A DNA stretch of 64,000 nucleotides from Dendrolimus kikuchii (Eukaryota; Arthropoda; Insecta; Lepidoptera; Lasiocampidae). The stretch lies in the NCBI GenBank assembly GCA_019925095.2, contig CM034415.1:4373001-4437000 (forward strand), in the 5' to 3' direction. The notes under the pieces were generated by a model. It ran no database searches. It worked only from the letters and a program-made list of their open reading frames with translations, and was not told where the DNA came from. The translations under genes and the position numbers were made by a program. This document shows, one piece after another, positions 52,416 through 63,918 of this stretch; positions within the stretch are counted from its first letter, which is position 1, and each line of letters opens with the position of its first letter.

Positions 52416-53239
52416 ATGTACATTTGTTGCTATACCTTAACAAAATACTTTCACTAATTTTAAAACCAAATTAAAAAGTATCTTGCTTAAAAAGGGATAC
52501 TACACTATTAAAGAATATTTAAATGAGAAAAATTCATTTACATAGCAGCTCGCTCCAGCCTCTTATCTTCTGTATAACGTTTTTATCTTGCCAAACATAT
52601 AAGGAATTTAAGAAGATATGTTGCAGTATAAATGTTTAGTAGGTCTTGTAATTATTATAATGATTAGAATATTTTTCTTTCCTTTTATTATGTCTTTGTT
52701 TTACTCAGTATGCACTATTTGCTACAACTCTATTAATTCTTCGAAAAGTAATTGTGTAACATACGTTTATATAAAATTTATTAAAAAAAAAGAGTTTGAG
52801 CTAGATAAATAAGAAAAACTAGCTTTTTTTAGCTACTACTTATAGACGTGTTGTTGGGAAGTTTCTTGCCGCTTCTTCTTGACAGCAATAACACGTTGCA
52901 AAGCGGTGTAATTAGAATAGGAAGTAAAATTAAATTTTAACTTATATTTATGATCTTCAACAAGTGTTCTCCAGTGGAACTTATTTTGAATAAAAACTTT
53001 TGAATATGAATAAGATGCTAGTTGTGAATAAAGCGCAATTTTAGCGTCCTACCTAACCAACGGTTCAGCAGCTAGCTTTTTGCTTTGGAAATATTTGTAA
53101 TCATTTGTTGTAAGAATACGCAAAAAAAATAATCAATTTGTGTCATTGATCCTAAACTCTTCGGCCGTACGTGACACATTTGATGGAACCGTTCATAGAT
53201 GCGTTGCAAGGTAATGAACCTCTAAGATCGGCGAAAGCT
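52416..53239. other. AT-rich spacer, nothing recognised
   Basis: No coding or repeat boundary found. Confidence 0.25.
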
Positions 53240-53606
53240 TAGTGTGGGATTCCCAAAGTGGTCGATATCGACCCTCTGGGGTCGAAATCGGTTTCCCAGG
53301 GTTCGACATAAACGAAAGCTGATTTTGGAGGTCAACGAGGTCTAAAAATCGACCCCTTATTAATTAACACAAGTTTATTTATTGAAAAAAAAAAACCAAC
53401 AGCGCATATTAATAATACCAATAAACAAAAAAGTACTTATAATGTACTGGGCTAATAACAGGTTTTTCTGAGTTAAATTAAAAATGCAATAAATATATAC
53501 ATAAGTGAAATAAGTATATACTTACACACATACATATATACATATTAATAAATAATTAAAATAAAACTAAATAAAATACATTGATACATACATGTATATA
53601 TTGTCA

Positions 53607-53745
53607 GCCTTAAGAACAGACGAGCGTGCATGACAAGAATTTTGAATGTCAAAGAAGCAAGTGAGGTGTGTAAGAATAAGTTTGAATGGCGCTCTATTGT
53701 TCGTGTCTACCCCGCAAGGGAACTGGCGTAAAGTTATGTATATAT
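53607..53745 (+). mobile_element. RTE-type LINE 3' end inside the hAT-like element
   Basis: 'cttaagaacagacgagcgtg' to 'gggaactggcgtaaagttat' and a TATATG-modified tail. ATGTATATAT-like sequence occurs on both sides. Confidence 0.85.
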
Positions 53746-54126
53746 GTAATAACATTTAAACATAATAAAAAATATTGATATTAACTAAACATATTACTTA
53801 TATATATTGTTATTTTTCGTATGATGTGGTATCTGTCCCAACAATTGACTTGAAGATTAAACTTTTGAATACAGGCTTAGAGTAACGAAACAAGTCAATA
53901 TCACTCAATTTAGTGTTGTAAGTCTTAGCAATTCGAGTAAATATGCTATTGCTGGCATAATTTGTTCAATGAGACGGCGTATGCAGTAGAGGAGGATGAC
54001 GTGTACGCCGAGTCGGCGTATTAAATCTAATTCTAGATAATATATCTTACTTGACTAAGCTCTTACATGAAACTTTCAAGATAATGTATAAGTCACAATG
54101 TACAAATGTGTGTTTTTTACAACCTA

Positions 54127-54440
54127 ATTTTTTTTTATTGCAGGAGATCAGCAGACAGGCAGATGGCCCACTTCATGGATAGCAGTTCCCATCGCCTATA
54201 GACATTTGCAACACCAAAGTTGTTACAAATGCGCTACTGCTCTCTTAAGGGAAACTGGAACCTGGTAACTAATGCCGGAACACAAATCAAGGTTGTTATG
54301 GCGACATGCTTTAGACCAGGGGTTGTAGCCATCCAGTCGGGCAAATGCCCTACCACCTGGCGATGGGTTGTTAAGTCGCCTCTTACGACAGGCCGCCCGG
54401 CCGCAGGAAATTGTATTCTTTCTCCGTTCCTGCACGGATA
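54127..54440 (-). mobile_element. SINE-A, full-length, inside the hAT-like element
   Basis: Complete from poly(T) to 'ctgcacggata', 314 bp, close to the copies at 29099 and 37578. Confidence 0.88.
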
Positions 54441-54874
54441 AACTTACTTAAGTATTTCTACGTAATTTGTTTTAATAATTATTAATTACACTTGTTATTT
54501 ACTAAATTTTATATCTATTTATTTTGTTAAATTTTAATGAGAAAATGATATTAAGATTAACTTAACCAACCGCAAAGCTTTTTAAAGTAATTTGGCTATG
54601 GGGGTCTGAGGTATCAGTTCATTTTGGAAAAGGGGTCTCTTGCCCAAAATAGTTTGGGAATCCCTGACAGACCATTAATAGAAAGACGGAGTCTCGAACT
54701 CTCAAAGTGAAGCTAAAGAATGCCGATCGCGTCCCAGTGCGTTACGAGAACTCAGTATCAAATCGAATTAGGATAAAGGTGGAACAATTTCCACTAGATA
54801 CATTATTACCCACACAAACGCAAACCACGTGTATACTACATAAGTTAACGCACACAAGTTTGTAAAAAAATGCT

Positions 54875-54985
54875 TCACTTCGTTTTGCGCTTTGCGACAT
54901 CCGTCCATCCCAGTGTGCAGTTGAAAACCAGCGTCAGGCACCCGTTGCTTGGCATTTGCTGAACTGCACCTATTTGGTACCATCA
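54875..54985. repeat. Family-G dispersed repeat, copy 2
   Basis: 'gtgcagttgaaaaccagcgt ... tgctgaactgcacctatttg'; the ends GTGCAGTT and AACTGCAC are complementary, so the unit can fold. Confidence 0.55.
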
Positions 54986-55071
54986 CAAGATATAATTATT
55001 ATTTTGCTTAATACGTAGTGTAATACTTACAACAACTGAGATGGGTTTATGGTAATAAAAGAACCGCAATT

Positions 55072-55358
55072 ATTTTTTTTTATAGCAGGAGTTCAGCAGA
55101 CAGGCAGACGGCCCACTTGATGGTAAGCGGTTACCATCGCCTATGGACATTTGCAACACCAAAGGTGCTACAAATGCGCTGCTGCTCTCTTAAGGGAGAC
55201 TGGAACCTGGTCACTATTGCTGGAACACAACTCAAGGTTGTTAAGGCGACATACTGTAGACCAGGGGTGGTAGCCATCCAGTCAATGTTCGGTCGCCTCT
55301 TACGAGAGGCCGCCCGGCCGCAGGAAATTGTATTCTTTCTCCGTTCCTGCACGGATAA
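55072..55358 (-). mobile_element. SINE-A copy with a 30-bp internal deletion
   Basis: Full ends are present; 'gccatccagtc' is joined to 'ggtcgcctcttacga', removing the GGGCATTTGCCC hairpin and neighbouring bases. Confidence 0.85.
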
Positions 55359-56609
55359 GTAGTCACTATACTCATAATCAGAGAACATTACGGCTTATAT
55401 GCAATTCATATACTACACTATTATACTGAACATACATTTTTAGAACACTTCGCCATCCCTCCAACAATTTTACAGTATAAGAAACTTAAGCAAATTGGCA
55501 CAACCAATAGCGGATTGAAGTCATTGATAAACTATTTAAATTAAAAAGGTTATGTGAATAACAAGAATTTGTTACCTTATTGTTTGCAATTTTTTTATAT
55601 TTTATACAAGATATTATATAAAATATACATGTAATAAAATAAATCGAACACAGTAAAAATCTATCGCTTCAGCCATCATGAAAATAAAACGTAATGAATA
55701 CAGTCTATATACACATTGATAGGTTTTAAATTATAATCTACACAAGTACCATATCATATTAGAGATAAATATTATTACATATAATTATGGTAAATTATAG
55801 AACACTATACAAAAAGGGCGCTAATCACAGAACAAAAAAAAAATATAACAAAAGTATTGTTTAATTAAGGAAATGGCCGATTGTATCGTTTAGAAATAAA
55901 TGTTTGTAAATAACTTTGCCGTTCAGAAATAAGTGGGTACATAACAAACTTAATTAAGAAGCATTACTATGCAAGTAACTAAATGTAACATTAGTGTAAT
56001 ATTTTTATTATTATTTTTTCAATGTGTCTCGCTGTATTGTAATAACCAAATGTTCTTTTCTTTCTTTTAGTACTGTAAGCTCCATATATACTTTTATACG
56101 TCTAAGCTCCATATTTAATTACTTATTGCAAATGTAAATTAAACCCCAGACTTGAAATGCAAGAGCAGGCAATAAATGATTCTCATTGAAATTAAATACA
56201 TACTTGAATTCAAAATCTATGTTCCCCAAGCTCTAATACTACAGGCCAAACTTATTCTCAACAAGATTAGCGCGCGTCCATTTGCGGCCGCCATCTTGTT
56301 TCAAACGTCAAACTTACAAAATGGATTCGAGCCGTCACTGACCTTAGGGAATAGAAGTATTTTTTAAATATATTTCAACAAATAAGCAGAAATTTAATTT
56401 GCATTGCTTGAATAAAAATATAAATTACTTAGATACACAAATTTTCTTTATTTCAATGTTTCGCCATTGTCTTTTCAAACGTATATTATTATGATATATG
56501 ACTTTATTATAAATCATAACTCTATGGTTATGTGGATTGTTGAATGATTTTATTTGACTATAGCTATTTTAGAACTTCCTTTTCTTATCTTTTTTTAAAA
56601 CTAGACATT
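55359..56609. other. AT-rich spacer, one GC patch
   Basis: No gene is supported. 'gtccatttgcggccgccatcttg' region near 56276-56298 carries a GCCGCCATCTTG motif like YY1/pho sites, also seen near 4895 and 60540. It could be regulatory; no transcript evidence. Confidence 0.25.
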
Positions 56610-56888
56610 GGAGTTTTTGGCGGGAATTGAAAGGGGATGTTGTGCTGTGTAGTTTTATTTTCTAAAAATGTGTAAAATCTCTCTAAAATGATCAATAGTT
56701 GTAGGATATTGATAGTTTTTGAGTATTAATTATGTGTTTTTGTGAGAAATGTGAACTGTATAGTCAAATGTGGCCTTTCGAGTTTTCACAATAACTCCGT
56801 TATACGGCGTCGATTGCAGCCTACAATACAATTGCGCCTGGCTTAATGGCCTCGTTGCCAAGCCATAAACACAAAAACAAAAAAAGTA
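56610..56888 (+). mobile_element. SINE-C, tail type 1
   Basis: 'gagtttttggcgggaattga' to 'ttgccaagccataaacacaa' plus an A-rich tail. TAGACATT/TAGATATT flank it as an imperfect duplication. Confidence 0.85.
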
Positions 56889-57194
56889 GATATTCCGCCA
56901 TTGCCTTGACAAGTTTATGTTTTGGAAATGACCTTACTATAACTTTTGTTATTATTCATATTGAGTTAATGAAAGTTTGTAGGCTTCTTTAAAAACTTTA
57001 CAGAAGTATCGCATGCGGCACCGATGTATTGTCGATATTCCTCTAATACAAACGAAGCGCTTTGCATCTACCGTCATCATGCGCACCGCAAAAGAGTGGA
57101 ACTCATTGCCGGAGTCTGTCTTTCCCGATATAAACTGGTTGTCTTAAAGTTCCGTGTGAATTGGTCTATCTTCTATATAAGTGTCCTTCATCTT
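56889..57194. other. Spacer with a possible LINE scrap
   Basis: 57090-57150 can be read as 'KRVELIAGVCLSRYKLVV'-like or 'NSLPESVFPDINWL', the latter resembling a LINE C-terminus; too short to call. Confidence 0.25.
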
Positions 57195-57805
57195 AGATAG
57201 ATAGATAACACTTTATTGTACACCATTACAAAAAAACTTACGAACTAGTATTAGTCTAGTTGGGTACAAAGGGCGGTCTTTCGCTAAAAAGCGATCTCTT
57301 CCAGACAACCCGTGGCAAGAATATTCTGATTAGGAGTGGCGACGGTGGTATACATAATTATTGTACGATTACTTACATTTTAATAATAAATATATAACTA
57401 TACTAACTATATACAAATATACACATAAGTTATATACATATACAAGATATGGTGATAATATGCAACTATTTAAACATATAACTATATGCAATATAATATC
57501 TACTAATTATATAAAATTACATATCATTATATTGCAGATAGAATTTCCTGACTAAGTTCTTAAATGTTATTAGGGATTTTGCTTGTCTGACAGCAACAGG
57601 CAATGAATTCCAAAGTTGGACAGCCTTAACCGTGAAAGAATTATTGAAGAACGTTGTATTATGAATAGGAGTAATAAGTCTATGTTGACTGGAAGGGCGT
57701 AAATTGTGAGAGCAAGAAATAAATCTTAGATCATGTCTCCGCTCTACATCGGGCGTAGTAATCGTCAAACGCGAACCTATACTGCCATAAAATTTACACA
57801 TTCAC
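57195..57805 (-). pseudogene. CR1-type LINE C-terminus with 3' UTR
   Basis: The frame 57801-57517 encodes 'LRPSSQHRLITPIHNT', 'VKAVQLWNSLPVAVRQAKSL' and 'FKNLVRKFYLQ'. The UTR contains 'aaagcgatctcttccagaca' and 'aaagggcggtctttcgctaa', ending in a TATC tail. This links the coding end to the hairpin-type 3' termini dispersed in the window. Confidence 0.8.
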
Positions 57806-57844
57806 GTCAATATTGGACACAATTTTTGTTAACACCTTTTAATA

Positions 57845-58100
57845 ATTAATGGTTTTAAGCGAAGCATTTCATTTGATTTTTATTTCGACGGTACGGCCAC
57901 TTTTCAGTAGCCGTGATTACAGAAGACAAGTTTGTAAGTTATTATTTAGCCTACCCGCAACTTGTTCATTTTAATTTTTTTTTTTTTGTTTATGGTTATT
58001 ATTTACTTTATGGGAGCCTAATCTACTTGCCACAGTTTCGTAAGAATGTTATATTACTGTTAAAATGTAGTTTTATGTGTACTGTTCGAGAAAATTTAAG
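57845..58100 (-). mobile_element. Family-E repeat (possible Penelope-like element end), copy 3
   Basis: Inverted relative to the copies at 9352 and 49800: 'ggccacttttcagtagccgt' and 'gattacagaagacaag'. The GAAAC box is changed to GTACC here. Confidence 0.45.
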
Positions 58101-58604
58101 AAAATACCACCTCTAAAATTTTAATCTGTGTACATAATTATGCTACTTGTAGTGACGGTGTAGAAATATCGGAGCTTTCTTTTAGTAGTACTCGCGCTTG
58201 ACCGCGAATGCGTCTGATCTCTACGGAGGCACTAATTGGAGTGCGCACGCGATCACGCCTCGCGTGGTCTCGGATTATTCAACCCACTGTCGGGTAGACA
58301 AGTGCTTTGGATGAATGAATGAAAACTCTTTATTGTTCACCATAAACTTAAAATTAGATAATAGGGATGCGGACACATACACATCCTCATTAATATTACA
58401 AAAGCGAAAGTAACTCTGTCTGTGTGTTCCCTTTTCACGAAAACCTACTGGACCCATTTGGCTGAAACTCAGTATATATATATCCTTTTTTTTCGATGCC
58501 GAGAATGAAAATATGATACTTTTTATCCCGGAAAATGGGATAAGTTTGGGGATAGATTTATGTAAAGATTATCCCAGCATGTAGGATAGGTTTTTATTTT
58601 GTGA
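58101..58604. other. Spacer with CR1-tail and Helitron-like scraps
   Basis: 'gaaaactctttattgttcac' near 58320 resembles a CR1-type tail. 58395-58570 ('aaaacctactggacccattt', 'tttttatcccggaaaatggg') is Helitron-like without ends. No gene. Confidence 0.35.
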
Positions 58605-58965
58605 TTTGCCATTTTCAACACTGGTTAATTTGGTCATTTTGGTCGATGTCTTCGATGCGGTTGGTGTAGTCAATGTGGTCAATGTGGTCGGTGTGGTCGA
58701 TGTGATTGATGTGGTCGATGTGGTCGGTGTGGTCGGTGTGGTCGATGTGGTCGATGTGGTCGGTGTGGTCGATGTGATTGAGGTGGTCGGTGTGGTCGGT
58801 GTGGTCGATGTGGTCGATGTGGTCGGTGTGGTCGATGTGATTGATGTGGTCGGTGTGGTCGGTGTGGTCGGTGTGGTCGATGTGGTCGATGTGGTCGATG
58901 TGGTCGATGTGGTCGATGTGGTCGATGTGGTCGGTGTGGTCGTTGTGGTCGGTGTGGTGTGAATA
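58605..58965. repeat. Minisatellite of 9-bp units (GGTCGATGT and variants)
   Basis: About 35-38 units of GTGGTCGAT/GTGGTCGGT with GATTGAT variants; the variants form a longer higher-order pattern (58680-58790 resembles 58790-58860). Read in frame it gives VVDVVGVVD or DHTDHIDHI; these are translations of the repeat, not proteins. Confidence 0.95.
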
Positions 58966-59768
58966 ACTATTTTCCAATAGAAACGTAACTATGCAAAGAT
59001 TCAAATTCTACATGACAAGACGGATTCACAGGTCATTCTTTGCTCAGTTTTTTGCCGTTTTAAGGTGAAAACATTTTAAGCCGGAAACATACAAAATATC
59101 ACACGCACTTTTTGACATCGGCTCGCATCTCTTGTTAATAATATACTCCTGGCTTTATAATTCCAAGCATATTCTTGAAGTGAAACTTCTTTAGAATCGT
59201 TGTGATTTGAAACTCGATGAAACGTAAAAGTGACACTAGAAAGAGATAAACACATAAATTTATAAGATTAAGCCTGTGAGAGAATAGGATAGAATACATT
59301 ATATTTCATAATTTAAACACTATACTCATACAGATAGAGTTGGAAATGTTTTGAAGTTTTTCGTTTATATTTCAAATTTCGTGTTTTAAAGCTTAAATAT
59401 ATTATAACGATATAATATATGAAATGTGACGTCACGAAATTTAGAATCTCTCTCACCCGTCTTCACACTTTTATTTCATTTCTGCTGGTACATACACACA
59501 CACACACATTTTTTTAAATACAAATCCACCAAAATTGGTAATTGAAAATACAGTAATTAGTAGAATTATAGTAAAGTTTTTTCTTATCAAATCTACAGAC
59601 TCGAAGTACGTAAATTTTCTAAAACTACATTTAATATATTTATTTAAAATTATTAGTCACACGCTAACTTGTTTTTGTTCTATTATTATATGGGCTTATA
59701 TTTACATGTTATGGTGTTAGTTACATTCTCAAATGAATTAAAATTATTTAATTAAAATAGTAATGTAA
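58966..59768. other. AT-rich spacer with a family-K repeat
   Basis: 59155-59285 ('cttgaagtgaaacttcttta', 'aaagtgacactagaaagaga') is the inverse of 48175-48290. Nothing else recognised. Confidence 0.35.
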
Positions 59769-59975
59769 AGGGCCGCTTGCATAAAGATCGCCTTTAAATA
59801 AAATTAGTTAATCATATTAAACTGCCTAAATACGTTTTACGCAAAACGTATTGACAGTTCTTTAAACATATTTAGCGGCAAATTTTGCGATGTGCAAGAC
59901 GCTAATTGTATTTAAGGGTTTTAAAACGTTTTGCCTTTCTTAAATAAATTTAAGCAACCTTATGCAAGCGGCCCT
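59769..59975. mobile_element. MITE with 16-bp inverted repeats (AGGGCCGCTTGCATAA)
   Basis: Ends AGGGCCGCTTGCATAA and TTATGCAAGCGGCCCT, 207 bp. The terminal sequence resembles PIF/Harbinger-type ends (GGGCCGTTTGCA..). The interior has further inverted motifs ('acgttttacgcaaaacgt'). A TAA target copy is seen on the left only. Confidence 0.75.
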
Positions 59976-60261
59976 GAAAGTACATAAAATATATTTCTAG
60001 TAATATTTCGAATCTCATTTCAAAACTAATTAAAAACTTTTGTCACTAACTGTACTTTCTAAATAGATAACCCGTTAAATTCAGACTAGGAAAGGTTAAT
60101 GAGAAACACATGTAATAATGCAGTAACAGTTGTACACGAAGTTAAAATCATGAAATAATAATGCTTATTTGTCTATTTTATAAGGAGTTTCGCTTATGAA
60201 ACTAGAGACAGAAAAATCGTGAAAAATATCTGTTAAGTTCACCCAAATTATCTGTGATGGC
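59976..60261. other. AT-rich spacer
   Basis: Nothing recognised. Confidence 0.25.
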
Positions 60262-60518
60262 AAAAATTAGTAGCAGTATTTGCTACAACGACAAGCAAGG
60301 GAATCTAAGTCCATACAGCCAATCCTGATATAAAAGTCTTCGTATGGCTCTGCTGAATTGTAGGTCTTTAAATTACGCCATTCAACGGACTTCTTGTGAT
60401 AACACGAAAGGCCACATTTGACTACACAGTTCAACAACTATAGTTAATTTTACACATTTTTATAATGTACAACTGCACAGTACGACGTACCCTTTTAGAT
60501 ATCGCGAAAAACTCCTGG
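60262..60518 (-). mobile_element. SINE-C copy, tail type 2
   Basis: Minus-strand sense: head 'gagtttttcgcgatatc' (diverged), body, then tail 2 ('aggattggctgtatggactt', 'gattcccttgcttgtcgttg'). Confidence 0.75.
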
Positions 60519-60691
60519 ACAAATATGACACTACAGCCGCCATGTTGAAATTTCAGGCGAATTAGAGCTGCCAATTCTACAAAAAGATGTTAATCGTTAA
60601 CGGTGTCATTTGTAACGCTAGAAATAAGAGGCATTTGGCCACAGTCAATAACTATACCATTATCCCAGATGGAGCCCGAGCATTATAATAA
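60519..60691. other. Spacer before the RTE copy
   Basis: 'acagccgccatgttgaaatt' is similar to the YY1/pho-like motif noted at 56290. Nothing else. Confidence 0.2.
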
Positions 60692-61383
60692 TACATTCAT
60701 AACTTCACGCCAGTTCCCTTGCGGGGTAGGCACGAACAAGAGAGCGCCATTTAGGCTTATTCTTACACATCTCACTTGCTTCTTTAACATTCATAACTCT
60801 TGTCATGCACGCTCGTATCTTCTTAAGGCTCCTGACATCACCTTCTGCTAGTACACGATCGATTTGATCATGGAAGGTGTGTCGTGGCCTTCCACGACTT
60901 CTGCATCCATCCACTTTTGCATGGTATATCTGTTTAGTCATTCTTTCATCATGCGTTCTTTCCACATGCCCGAACCACCGCAGCATTCCTTTTCTTACCT
61001 TTACCCCGACACTCTCTTTCTTACTTCGGTATGACAAACGCGGTCCGCGAGCGTTACTCCGCAGATCTTGCGCAGTGCTCGCATCTCGATCGCGTTTACT
61101 CTATTTTCATGCTCTCTCTTCCATACCCAACTCTCGCTTCCATACGTGAGCGTAGGTACCAGCACCGCGTTGTGTATGGCAAGCTGGGCCTTCTGGCTGA
61201 GGTTCTTAGCGCCTAGAAGTTTACCTAACGCTCCATTCACACTATTCCCCAAATTCACTCTTCTTTCTATATCAGCGGTGTACTTTCCATCCCTGCTAAA
61301 AGCACATCCAAGATATACAAACTCACTCACTTGCTCCAGCATAACATCATCTACCATTATCCTTGCATTCGTTTTGGTTTCTA
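60692..61383 (-). pseudogene. RTE-type LINE 3' end with a frameshifting deletion
   Basis: Two frames (61357-61001 and 61037-60705) together cover 'VYLGCAFSRDGKYTADI' to 'AYPARELA'. They part at 'VRHTEVRKRV / KKESVGVKVRKG', where about 16 bases present elsewhere are missing. The tail is CATTCATA. Starts within 'accaaaacgaatgc' next to a TATC run. Confidence 0.88.
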
Positions 61384-61500
61384 TCTATCTATTTGTATCA
61401 TACTAGAGTTTGCCCCGCGGCGTACGCTGTATCAAATCCTAGCAGTAGCTTTATTTAACTTATACAAAAATTGAATTAGGTTTTTTTACATAATAATATC
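61384..61500 (+). repeat. Family-M repeat, copy 1
   Basis: 'tatctatttgtatcatacta', 'gtttgccccgcggcgtacgc', 'ctagcagtagctttatttaa'. Repeated at 62372-62492 in the same orientation, including the TATC lead-in. Helitron-like wording, but termini unclear. Confidence 0.55.
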
Positions 61501-62099
61501 TTAGATTAATGTGATATATTCAAATGTTTTTGATGATTACATAGATTGGTAACACCGGAGCGATCACAGCGACATAATACATTTAACAGATAAGTTGAAA
61601 GCACTATATAATTATATGCACATGTCTATAAATGATGGATGATAAACCGTTACTATTTAAGCAATATCTTGTCTATGGATAAATCCGATACTTGGTCGAA
61701 TGGTGGCTAATTAAAAAAGAGTGGCGCGCGCAGGAAACGTCACTTCGAAACTTCATGTTCAATTTGAAAAGATTGACAGGGCGGAATGGCGGCAAAGGGC
61801 CAATATGTGGCCGAAATTGGACATATTAATGTTATAAACGGGTATGCGGGATATTCTTATTTTAAGTATGTAATTATAACCTCGCCATAACTTCCAGAAC
61901 AAAAACTGATTCTTTGCCTTCTGGACATATTCTTTCTTAGCTCTAGTCAATGTCAGTGTATTATAAACAAAGTTCAATTTATTCATGTTTTAATTTTAAC
62001 TTTGATCCGAGTCTAAAATCGCAATATAACAACACTTAGTTTCTGACGAGCAGTGATTTTTCAAGTTTACCAATTATGTCTATAGGAATTTAAAAGAAA
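61501..62099. other. AT-rich spacer between the two family-M copies
   Basis: A 75-codon minus-strand frame at 61759-61986 has no recognisable motif. No repeats identified. Confidence 0.25.
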
Positions 62100-62371
62100 A
62101 AAAATCCACCATTTTACATTCATTTTATCACCATATCTTGTATATCTATATAACTTATGTGTATATATAGTATATTTATATATTTATTATTAAAATGTAA
62201 GTAATCGTACAATAATTATATATATCACCATCGCCACTCCTAAACAGTTATATTCTTGCCACGGGTTGTCGGGAAGAGATCGCTTTTTAGCGATAAGACC
62301 GCCCTTTGTACACAATTAGAATAATACTGGTTCGTAAATTTTCTGTAATGCCGTACAATAAATTGTTATCT
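62100..62371 (+). mobile_element. CR1-type LINE 3' UTR and end
   Basis: 'gtcgggaagagatcgctttt', 'agcgataagaccgccctttg' and 'gccgtacaataaattgttat' with TATC tail; the upstream UTR is closely similar (inverted) to 57300-57440. Confidence 0.8.
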
Positions 62372-62492
62372 ATCTATCTATTTGTATGATACTGGAGTTT
62401 GCCCCGCGGCGTACGCGGTGTCAAACTCTAGCAGTAGCTTTATTTAACTTACACAAAAATTTAATTCGGGTTTTTTTTACATATAATAATAA
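62372..62492 (+). repeat. Family-M repeat, copy 2
   Basis: Close match to 61384-61500, here directly continuing the TATC tail of the CR1-type end. Confidence 0.55.
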
Positions 62493-62494
62493 CA

Positions 62495-62880
62495 AAGAAA
62501 CTAAGTCCATATAGTCTAAACAACTGCCCAGCAAAACATAGAGGTGTGTCGAAGCCAACCTGATTTGAAGTAATACAACGAATGATATGTTGTTTATGTC
62601 AACGTAGCTATTTGTTAGTAAATTGAAAAAAACGCGATTGAAGCGCCATGTATTTAACTAATAAATGACGTCGTTTATCAGGATAAAAAGTATCCTAAGA
62701 GTTCATTAGGGATATAAGTCAGCTTTGTGTCAAGTTTCATTCATATTCAATAGTTTTCAAAAAGGATGCGATCGCAGCGCCATCTTTTTCGATATTTTCG
62801 TCTATTCCGCGGAAACGATGTCTTTTATCGGAATAAGATGAATCCTAAGTTACGCCCCGGAATATGAGATTGCTCTGTGA
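62495..62880. repeat. Family-L dispersed repeat, copy 2 (inverted)
   Basis: 'gaaactaagtccatatagtc', 'gtgtcgaagccaacctgatt' and 'gatcgcagcgccatcttttt' are the reverse complement of 39345-39740, with substitutions. Confidence 0.55.
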
Positions 62881-63918
62881 CAGTCAGACAAATATTCTAA
62901 AAATTGTATTTTCGGAATATCCTGGTCCGAATTATCCCCACTGATTTTTTTACATTTTAAACGCATTGTAACATTGTAACCAAAGAACCTCCGACATGAC
63001 AGGTTTGTAATGGTTCGTTTAGTTTATTTTAATAAAATAATTGTTCTGTTAATTATCACAAGGTGTTTAAAGCTCTTGCTTGCAAAATTAGTCACTAATT
63101 ATTATTAAAATAAACATCATAGGTTATGTTGACAAAATGCGTAAGTTGTAAAGAAAGCAATTTGATACTTGCACAATGTTTTATGTAATATTAAAAAATG
63201 AAAGGTAAGTATCAAGATTAGTTGTTATTCCGATATGTTTATAACATAATATTGGAGTTGCTAGAATTTAGACACATTTGCGAAAGTGGTACTCCTATTA
63301 TTTCCTACTTTATTTGGCTATTTACTTACATAGAGGTTTTGTATCCAAATAAGTCCAAAAGCTGTATTTTTCTCTGAAACGGAGTGGGGGTTATTGGATC
63401 CGGTTTCCACTTGGTACGTATATGCTTGAACATTATTCTCAAACATTAATATTCATATATACTTGCCACTGGCTAGATATAAAATCTGCGCTAAGTCATA
63501 TGTATATAAAATAATAGGTTCCCGTAGAAATAAAAAAATAAAATTATACATATACAGTGAAAAGCTAGCAAATATATTTCAAACCTAATAAACATTAAAT
63601 GTATCTAAGCTTACAAAATTACATATAAAGGATGGCAATTTAGAGATATTAAATTTAAAAAAATAATGCAGCATCATTGCTTGCTTTAACTTTCTATTAT
63701 TTCTATGGACCATAGACTAAAGTGTGGGAGTGTGTCTATGGATCAGTTATTTCATTTAGTCTGATGACATATGATGGATTTTTTGTGCGACTAAAACTGA
63801 TTTTTCTTAATATCATTGGGCAGTATTTTTAGGAACAGGTATCTAACTTTAGTGTAGATGTATTGTTTAATATTTATTGACTAACTGACTTATTGTGTAA
63901 TTAATATACTTCATGCAA
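62881..63918. other. AT-rich spacer, nothing recognised
   Basis: No gene, RNA gene or repeat boundary is visible. Confidence 0.25.

Larger units (their letters stand above)
53240..54666. mobile_element. hAT-like non-autonomous DNA element carrying an RTE end and a SINE-A
   Basis: The left end 'TAGTGTGGGATTCCCAAAG' and right end CAGGGATTCCCAAAC (inverted) are imperfect terminal repeats of the CAGGGRTTCYCAAA type seen in hAT elements. Subterminal 'tcgatatcgaccctctgggg' and 'ggggtctcttgcccaaaat' are G-rich on one strand. An 8-bp target duplication could not be confirmed. Internal inserts are at 53607-53745 and 54127-54440. Confidence 0.55.

Noticed and set aside
58606..59004. 118- and 129-codon frames VVDVVGVVD / DHTDHIDHI
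   Set aside because: Products of a 9-bp minisatellite, open in both directions for the same reason.
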